From Prevotella sp. (GTDB lineage Bacteria > Bacteroidota > Bacteroidia > Bacteroidales > Bacteroidaceae): a DNA stretch of 5,184 nucleotides. Every line of letters begins with the position of its first letter. The first letter of the stretch is position 1. Shown in pieces: positions 1 to 4,192 of this stretch. The notes beneath the pieces are model-generated. The model did no database searches. It saw only the letters and a list, made by a program, of their open reading frames with translations, and was not told where the DNA came from. The stretch is taken from NCBI GenBank assembly GCA_003483565.1, contig DMYZ01000280.1, forward strand, positions 4,717 through 9,900, in the 5' to 3' direction. The position numbers and the translations under genes are program-made.

Positions 1-33
1 GACATTTCAAAGTATAAACTGGACAAAGAATAA
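1..33 (+). CDS. rpoA: RNA polymerase alpha subunit, C-terminal end only (partial)
   Basis: Reading frame 1 from the window edge encodes DISKYKLDKE followed by TAA at 31-33. Only these ten residues are visible, so the identification rests mainly on context: in Bacteroidales, as in most bacteria, the gene immediately before rplQ at the end of the ribosomal-protein operon is rpoA. The lysine-rich ending is compatible with Bacteroidetes alpha subunits as I recall them. Alpha assembles the RNA polymerase core, and its C-terminal domain contacts DNA and activators. The 25-bp gap to rplQ contains no terminator, so the two genes are expected to be co-transcribed. Confidence 0.75.
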   Translation, partial: DISKYKLDKE

Positions 34-58
34 TTGTCCCTAAAAGTAAAAATTTAAA

Positions 59-550
59 ATGAGACACAATAAAAAATTCAACCATCTAGGTCGTACTGCA
101 TCTCATCGTGACGCGTTGCTCGCAAACATGACCGTTTCGCTGATTATGCACAAAAGAATCACTACGACTGTGGCAAAGGCAAAGGCTCTCAAGATGTATG
201 CTGAGCCTCTTATTACACGTTCTAAAGATGACAGTACAAATTCACGTCGTGTAGTTTTTCGTTATCTTCAGAATAAAGAGGCTGTTAAGGAATTGTTTGG
301 AACTGTAGCTGAGAAGGTGGCTGATCGTCCAGGTGGATACACACGTATCATTAAGCTTGGTTCTCGTCAAGGTGATGCTGCCCCTATAGCATTTATAGAG
401 CTTGTTGACTTCGATGAGAATATGTCTAAGGCTTCTAAGTCTGCAGCAAAGAAGACTCGCCGTTCGCGTAAAGCAAAGGAGCAGGAAGAGGCTTCTGTAG
501 AAGTTCCTTCAACTGAGGCTCCTGCTGAAGATGCAGCAAAAGCTGAGTAA
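59..550 (+). CDS. rplQ: 50S ribosomal protein L17 (bL17) with extended C-terminal tail
   Basis: This is a structural protein of the large ribosomal subunit that binds 23S rRNA near the exit side of the peptide tunnel. The N-terminus MRHNKKFNHLGR and the segments around residues 15-35 (SHRDALLANMTVSLI) and 39-55 (AKAKALKMYAEPLIT) are hallmark L17 sequence, and the core closes near residue 119 (AFIELVDFDE). The protein has 163 residues against about 127 in E. coli. The extra part is a lysine/arginine-rich stretch (about 124-141) followed by a Glu/Ala/Pro-rich acidic tail (142-163). Extended tails of this kind are common in Bacteroidetes L17. The ATG at 59 is fixed by the conserved N-terminus; an A-rich stretch rather than a Shine-Dalgarno sequence precedes it. 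Its cgt- and ggt-rich codon use resembles that of fba and fits high expression. It is the last gene of its operon, ending 23 bp before a terminator. Confidence 0.97.
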   Translation: MRHNKKFNHLGRTASHRDALLANMTVSLIMHKRITTTVAKAKALKMYAEPLITRSKDDSTNSRRVVFRYLQNKEAVKELFGTVAEKVADRPGGYTRIIKLGSRQGDAAPIAFIELVDFDENMSKASKSAAKKTRRSRKAKEQEEASVEVPSTEAPAEDAAKAE

Positions 551-573
551 TTTGTTTACTTCATTTATATTAT

Positions 574-612
574 GCCTTCATCCTACAAAATAGGGTGAAG
601 GCTTTTTGTTTC
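574..612 (+). terminator. Intrinsic terminator after rplQ
   Basis: A 12-bp stem (574-585 GCCTTCATCCTA pairing with 591-602 TAGGGTGAAGGC, with one G-T wobble) closes a 5-nt loop CAAAA. It is followed directly by a T-rich tract (603-612, TTTTTG-type). This is a textbook Rho-independent terminator placed 23 bp after the rplQ stop, and it marks the end of the rpoA-rplQ transcript. Confidence 0.93.
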
Positions 613-647
613 TCTAATATTGTCAGAATGGGGAAGCACCTGTTTTC

Positions 648-664
648 CAAAATAAATTATTTTG
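648..664. repeat. 17-bp near-perfect DNA palindrome upstream of the MutS-like gene
   Basis: CAAAATAA-A-TTATTTTG: two 8-bp arms match perfectly around a single central base. A 1-nt centre cannot form a normal RNA hairpin loop, so if functional this would be a binding site for a dimeric protein on DNA. It lies about 85 bp upstream of the candidate promoter of the MutS-like gene and 36 bp after the rplQ terminator. It is made almost entirely of A and T, so chance is a real alternative. Confidence 0.4.
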
Positions 665-726
665 TAATTTTAAAAAGATCATAATTTTTCTGCTGTGTGT
701 TATGGCAGACGCAAGTAGGTTAGAAG

Positions 727-757
727 TTTATCTTGGAATAATGGCATTTTATATTTG
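727..757 (+). promoter_or_regulatory. Candidate Bacteroidetes-type promoter for the MutS-like gene
   Basis: TATATTTG at 750-757 matches the Bacteroidetes -7 consensus TAnnTTTG in full. TTTA at 727-730, 19 bp upstream, matches the -33 consensus TTTG at three of four positions. Transcription would start near 763-765, leaving a leader of about 15 nt before the ATG at 780. Since the previous operon ends in a terminator, a promoter is expected in this gap. The rest of the gap (613-726) shows only the palindrome at 648-664. Confidence 0.45.
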
Positions 758-779
758 TTTCGTTTAATAAATAGGAATA

Positions 780-2573
780 ATGAATAATCCACAACAATTT
801 TATAAGAAGAGACTGGCGGAAGAGACGGATAAGGTCCATATATTGTCACAAAAATCTCATTGGTTTATTCTTATTGAGATTTCTTGTTTTATCGTTCTGT
901 TGTTGTCTGTCGTTTTGGCTTTTTGGACATCAATGATATCCTTATGGACAGTAGTAGGGCTTTTATCTATATGCATTTGGGGACTGACAACCAAGATAGA
1001 TGTCAGGAATGAGCGTACTATTAAGGCTTGCCAGGCTGTTTGTGATGTTTATCAGCATGAGATGGAATATCACAAAGGAGATTTTCATGCTTTTCAATCT
1101 TATAAGGATTATACAGATTCGCATCATGAATATTCTTATGATTTAGATATTTTTGGACCTGATATGCTTTTTTCAAGATTGAATAGAACAGTTACTACAG
1201 GCGGTAGTGACCAGCTGGCATATTGGTTTCAACATCTTTCCAGAGATGATGAGCGGCAAAAGGCTGTTTCTGAACTTTCACAAAAAGAGGAATTTGTAAC
1301 AGTGTTTAAGTCTCAGAAGTATACAGACAACAATATTGTCAATACGGATAAGGTCCAGCATGCTATAGACAATCTTTTTCATTTGTCAATTCCATCTTTT
1401 TTAGTTTCTAAGCCTATGTTTTATTTTGCATGGTTGGCAATAATTGGCTTTATTTTGTTTGTAATTCTCAGTTTGTTTCATATCGTGTCAGGAACAGCAG
1501 CTTTGTGGTGGGGAGTGCTTCAGTTCTTTGCCGTTTTTTTCTTATGTTCAAAAATCATACGTTCTATAGGGAATGTTATAGGAAACCTCAAAGAAGATTT
1601 GATTGGTTATATTCAACTGATATCTTTGGTTGAGCATGCCAATTTTGAAGTAAATAGAAATAATGAAATCAAGCAAAAACTTGATGGAGCGATGTTGTCT
1701 TTTTCACAGTTGGATTCTTATTTGAAAGGATTAGACAGCCGCAATAATATTTTTGGCCTGGTAATTATGAATGTACTTTTTCTGAATGATTTTTTTCTTG
1801 TCAGAAAATTTAATCGATGGCAAAAGGAAAACCAGGCTACAATGAGTCAATGGATTAAAGCGACGAGTACGATGGATGCCTATGTATCTCTTGCTACTAT
1901 GGTATACAATCATCCGGAAACAGTATGGCCAAAAATTATAGGTGGCAACAAGATTGTATATAAAGCAAAAGGTTTATATCATCCATTTTTAGGCGAGCAT
2001 GCTGTAAGAAATGATTTTGAGATAAAGGATCATAATTATTATATTATTACAGGAGCTAATATGGCAGGCAAGAGCACCTTTTTAAGAGCTCTTGGCATTA
2101 ACTATGTTATGGCTATGGTTGGTCTCCCTGTCTTTGCAGAGCAATATGAAGTATCCTGTTTTAATCTTTTTTCCAGTATGCGCACACAGGATGATTTAAA
2201 CAGAGGAATCAGTTATTTTAATGCGGAACTCTTGCGTTTAAAACAGTTGATCCATTCCTGTAAATTATCTCAATTGCCAACATTGATTATTCTTGATGAA
2301 ATTTTGAAAGGAACGAATTCCGTTGATAAATTAAATGGTTCTCATCTTTTCCTGGAAGCTATCTCAAAAATGAATGTTTCCGGTGTCATAGCTACTCATG
2401 ATCTGGAACTTTCGAAGATGTCTGTGGAGCAACCTGATGTGTTTCACAACTATTGCTTTGAGATTCAGCTGGATTCGTCTATCACCTATAGTTATAAAGT
2501 GACCCCGGGAGTTGCTCGTAATCAGAATGCAACTTATCTGCTGAAAAAAATCTTGAAGGAAAATCAACCGTAA
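780..2573 (+). CDS. Membrane-anchored MutS-family ATPase (DNA mismatch repair MutS-like, no mismatch-recognition domain)
   Basis: This is a 597-residue MutS-family protein. The C-terminal ABC-type ATPase domain is clear: LYHPFL (399-404) before a Walker A GANMAGKST (425-433), a MutS-type segment SMRTQDDLNRGISYFNAELL (466-485), Walker B LIILDEI with D506/E507 (502-508) followed by KGTNSVD, and the H-loop ATHDLEL (538-544). Residues about 130-167 (RLNRTVTTGGSDQLAYWF... RQKAVSEL) resemble the start of the MutS core (domain III). The N-terminal mismatch-reading domain with its Phe-X-Glu motif is absent. In its place are two hydrophobic segments (about 28-48 and 52-70). A second hydrophobic pair (about 213-233 and 240-259) interrupts the core region. 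The protein is therefore predicted to sit in the inner membrane with the ATPase in the cytoplasm. Similar MutS-like proteins are known in Bacteroidetes genomes, but I know of no established function. ATPase family assignment is firm; a role in mismatch repair is doubtful. The start at 780 is favoured because it precedes the first membrane segment and lies just after the promoter; a weak AGGA sits 5 nt before it. Confidence 0.88.
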   Translation: MNNPQQFYKKRLAEETDKVHILSQKSHWFILIEISCFIVLLLSVVLAFWTSMISLWTVVGLLSICIWGLTTKIDVRNERTIKACQAVCDVYQHEMEYHKGDFHAFQSYKDYTDSHHEYSYDLDIFGPDMLFSRLNRTVTTGGSDQLAYWFQHLSRDDERQKAVSELSQKEEFVTVFKSQKYTDNNIVNTDKVQHAIDNLFHLSIPSFLVSKPMFYFAWLAIIGFILFVILSLFHIVSGTAALWWGVLQFFAVFFLCSKIIRSIGNVIGNLKEDLIGYIQLISLVEHANFEVNRNNEIKQKLDGAMLSFSQLDSYLKGLDSRNNIFGLVIMNVLFLNDFFLVRKFNRWQKENQATMSQWIKATSTMDAYVSLATMVYNHPETVWPKIIGGNKIVYKAKGLYHPFLGEHAVRNDFEIKDHNYYIITGANMAGKSTFLRALGINYVMAMVGLPVFAEQYEVSCFNLFSSMRTQDDLNRGISYFNAELLRLKQLIHSCKLSQLPTLIILDEILKGTNSVDKLNGSHLFLEAISKMNVSGVIATHDLELSKMSVEQPDVFHNYCFEIQLDSSITYSYKVTPGVARNQNATYLLKKILKENQP

Positions 2574-2651
2574 AGGGACTATAGCAATTTGCTTAATTAT
2601 ACTATATATCCATAGATATTACAAGGAAAATTGTTGAATTTATCGAGAAAA

Positions 2652-2683
2652 CTTGCATGTGAGATTTATTTTTGTTATATTTG
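2652..2683 (+). promoter_or_regulatory. Bacteroidetes-type promoter for the sugar permease gene
   Basis: CTTG at 2652-2655 serves as the -33 element and TATATTTG at 2676-2683 is a full match to the -7 consensus TAnnTTTG. The spacing is 20 bp, within the usual range. Transcription would begin near 2689-2692, giving an unusually long leader of about 120 nt before the permease ATG at 2813. Between the MutS-like stop (2573) and this promoter I see no convincing terminator, only weak AT-rich inverted repeats around 2600-2620, so some read-through from upstream is possible. Confidence 0.6.
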
Positions 2684-2743
2684 CGTTGTTTAAGGAGGCT
2701 TATATATTCAAAAATAACGATATGCCAGGAGCTGTTCGTTAAT

Positions 2744-2759
2744 TAATATTACAATATTA
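2744..2759. repeat. 16-bp perfect palindrome in the permease leader
   Basis: TAATATT-AC-AATATTA: 7-bp arms match perfectly around a 2-bp centre, inside the predicted 5' leader of the permease gene and one base before the hairpin at 2761-2798. It overlaps a second short palindrome, TTAATTAA (2739-2746). The tight spacing suits a dimeric regulator on DNA better than an RNA loop. The composition is pure A/T apart from one base, so chance is possible. Confidence 0.4.
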
Positions 2760-2760
2760 G

Positions 2761-2798
2761 CAAGAAAGGGGATATTGATGTACGATGTCCCTTTCTTG
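2761..2798 (+). promoter_or_regulatory. Leader hairpin before the permease start codon
   Basis: CAAGAAAGGGG (2761-2771) pairs with TCCCTTTCTTG (2788-2798): ten Watson-Crick pairs plus a closing G-T, around a 16-nt loop. The structure ends 14 nt before the ATG at 2813. No run of T follows, so it is not a standard intrinsic terminator. It could affect translation or stability of the permease mRNA, or be a processed 3' end of a transcript coming from the MutS-like gene. It does not resemble any riboswitch that I recognise. Confidence 0.55.
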
Positions 2799-2812
2799 TC
2801 GTAAATAAAATA

Positions 2813-4027
2813 ATGAAAAATAATAAATCTACTAGTTCTTTGACAGGTAAAAGATATAAAATACCTTTTATCTTAATTACTCTTTTGTTTTTTCTTTGGG
2901 GGTTTGCCCGCTCCATTTTGGATGTATTGAACAAGCATTTTCAAAATGCCCTTCATATTTCCATTACGCAGTCATCTCTTATACAGATCACAACGTATTT
3001 TGGGTATTTTCTGATGGCAATACCAGCCGGTATTTTCATCAATCGTTATGGTTACCGTAGAGGTGTTGTCTTTGGCTTGTGTCTTTTTGGCCTTGGGGCG
3101 TTGCTTTTTATTCCCGGTGCAATGACGGGTACCTTTTATGCTTTTCTCGGGTGCCTTTTTATTATAGGATGCGGGTTGGTTTTTTTGGAAACATCCGCCA
3201 ACCCTTATGTCACAGAACTTGGCAGTAAGGATACGGCAACGAGCCGGTTGAATTTGTCACAGTCGTTTAATGGATTAGGCAACATGTTTGCCACATTATG
3301 TGTAGGACAGTATTTGTTTAATAACACTGAACAGGGTGGCAATGTCGTTGTGCCTTATGCTATTCTTGGGGTTATTGTCCTTTGCATTGCCTTACTGTTT
3401 TCCCGTGTAAAACTTCCTGAAATACACTATAAAGAAACGGCAGAAGACAAGGCTGAAGGTAATAATTATTTCAAATTATTTCATCACAAGATTTTTCTGT
3501 TTGGATTGTTGGCATTGTTGGCATATGAGGTGGCAGAGATATCCATCAATTCTTATTTTATCAATTTCGTTACCGGAATGCATTGGATGAGTGACAGGAC
3601 AGCGTCATTGTTGCTGACTTGTGCTTTGGCTTTCTTTATGATTGGCCGTTTTCTTGGCAGTTGGATAATGCGCAGGATAAGAGCAGAGAAAATGCTGCTT
3701 ATCTGTGCAGTAGGAAGTGTATGCTGTGTCGGTATGGTTCTTGCCAATGTCGGTGAGATCTCTTTAATCGGTCTTCTTGGCAACTATTTATTTGAAGCGA
3801 TTATGTTCCCTACAATATTTTCATTGTCTTTAGTCGGGCTTGGTAATCTCACGAAGAGTGCTTCATCCCTTTTGATGATGACTCCTATAGGCGGGTGTGG
3901 TTTCCTCCTTATGGGAATGTTGGCTGACCGTACTCATGTGGTTTTGCCATTTGTTGTACCATTCATCAGTTTTCTTATAGTCCTGCTTTTTGCTTATACA
4001 CGTAATAAAACAAATTTTGCAAAGTGA
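2813..4027 (+). CDS. FucP-like sugar:H+ symporter (major facilitator superfamily)
   Basis: This is a 404-residue inner-membrane transporter of the fucose-galactose-glucose:H+ symporter type. Twelve membrane segments can be placed at roughly 17-40, 55-77, 84-101, 106-128, 148-169, 179-197, 223-247, 262-282, 292-311, 317-340, 347-371 and 376-396, with the long central cytoplasmic loop at 198-222. FLWGFARSILDVLNKHF (27-43) aligns with the FLWAVANNLNDILLPQF segment of E. coli FucP. D36 corresponds to FucP D46, and E126 in LETSANP corresponds to FucP E135; both acids are important for proton-coupled transport in FucP. The post-TM2 motif NRYGYRRG (77-84) and RLNLSQSFNGLG (145-156) are also family-typical. 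The Asn pair before the Asp in FucP is Arg-Ser here (R33, S34), so L-fucose cannot be assumed as substrate; a hexose or other deoxysugar is equally possible. At 404 residues it is slightly shorter than FucP (438) but complete. It has its own promoter and a long leader, and no sugar-catabolic enzyme adjoins it except the general glycolytic aldolase downstream. Confidence 0.92.
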   Translation: MKNNKSTSSLTGKRYKIPFILITLLFFLWGFARSILDVLNKHFQNALHISITQSSLIQITTYFGYFLMAIPAGIFINRYGYRRGVVFGLCLFGLGALLFIPGAMTGTFYAFLGCLFIIGCGLVFLETSANPYVTELGSKDTATSRLNLSQSFNGLGNMFATLCVGQYLFNNTEQGGNVVVPYAILGVIVLCIALLFSRVKLPEIHYKETAEDKAEGNNYFKLFHHKIFLFGLLALLAYEVAEISINSYFINFVTGMHWMSDRTASLLLTCALAFFMIGRFLGSWIMRRIRAEKMLLICAVGSVCCVGMVLANVGEISLIGLLGNYLFEAIMFPTIFSLSLVGLGNLTKSASSLLMMTPIGGCGFLLMGMLADRTHVVLPFVVPFISFLIVLLFAYTRNKTNFAK

Positions 4028-4040
4028 ATTTAGCAAAATT
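4013..4040 (+). repeat. Inverted repeat spanning the permease stop codon
   Basis: AATTTTGC (4013-4020) and GCAAAATT (4033-4040) form perfect 8-bp arms around a 12-nt loop that contains the stop codon TGA (4025-4027). An alternative smaller stem GAATTT/AAATTC (4026-4031 with 4036-4041) is mutually exclusive with it. No T tract follows, so it is at best a weak 3'-end structure. A further weak candidate for the permease terminator is AGGTA/TACCT (4091-4095 with 4108-4112) followed by TTTT, with only a 5-bp stem. Confidence 0.35.
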
Positions 4041-4112
4041 CAAGATGCTGTAAATAAAGTCGATGCTATTAACCTTTTTAACTAAAAGACAGGTATAATA
4101 ATAGGCTTACCT

Positions 4113-4128
4113 TTTTGGTTTGCCAAAA
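4113..4128. promoter_or_regulatory. Palindrome overlapping the fba -33 element (possible operator)
   Basis: TTTTGG-TTTG-CCAAAA: perfect 6-bp arms around a 4-bp centre, covering the proposed -33 element TTTG (4114-4117). A protein bound here would compete with or contact RNA polymerase. The sequence could instead be a small stem-loop belonging to the end of the permease transcript. No regulator is encoded in the window to test against it. Confidence 0.4.
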
Positions 4129-4144
4129 GAAAATGTTATTTTTG
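4114..4144 (+). promoter_or_regulatory. Bacteroidetes-type promoter for fba
   Basis: TTTG at 4114-4117 and TATTTTTG at 4137-4144 are full matches to the -33 (TTTG) and -7 (TAnnTTTG) consensus elements, 19 bp apart. The predicted transcription start is near 4150-4152, giving a leader of about 42 nt. This is the best promoter in the window, as expected for a highly expressed glycolytic gene. Confidence 0.68.
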
Positions 4145-4162
4145 CAGTAGTTTCAGTAGTTT
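4145..4162 (+). repeat. Perfect 9-bp tandem repeat at the fba transcription start
   Basis: CAGTAGTTT occurs twice without a gap (4145-4153 and 4154-4162), starting on the base directly after the -7 element and spanning the predicted start site. It may be a replication-slippage duplication, a pair of half-sites for a regulator, or an initially transcribed sequence with a regulatory effect. Confidence 0.6.
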
Positions 4163-4192
4163 AGAAAGTTATTCATTTAAATATTAAAAATT

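Noticed and set aside
702..767. A 21-codon open frame (MADASRLEVYLGIMAFYICFV) upstream of the MutS-like gene
   Set aside because: It overlaps the candidate promoter at 750-757, has no ribosome-binding context, and is of a length expected by chance.
1731..1913. Short antisense open frames opposite the MutS-like gene (1731-1913 and 2364-2567) and opposite the permease (3553-3783)
   Set aside because: They lie entirely within conserved coding sequence on the other strand, with no promoter or start context of their own.
2574..2650. Weak AT-rich inverted repeats (such as ATATC-CATA-GATAT) as a terminator after the MutS-like gene
   Set aside because: Stems are 5 bp or less with no T tract, as expected by chance in AT-rich DNA.
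2761..2798. The leader hairpin as an intrinsic terminator for the MutS-like transcript
   Set aside because: The stem is good but is followed by GTCGTAAATAAA without a T run, and it lies downstream of the permease promoter, so it is better read as a leader structure.
2722..2804. Two micro-ORFs in the permease leader (MPGAVR at 2722-2742 and MYDVPFLS at 2778-2804) as attenuation peptides
   Set aside because: Neither contains runs of a regulatory codon, the first is 23 nt from the AAGGAGG site, and the hairpin lacks a T tract needed for classical attenuation.
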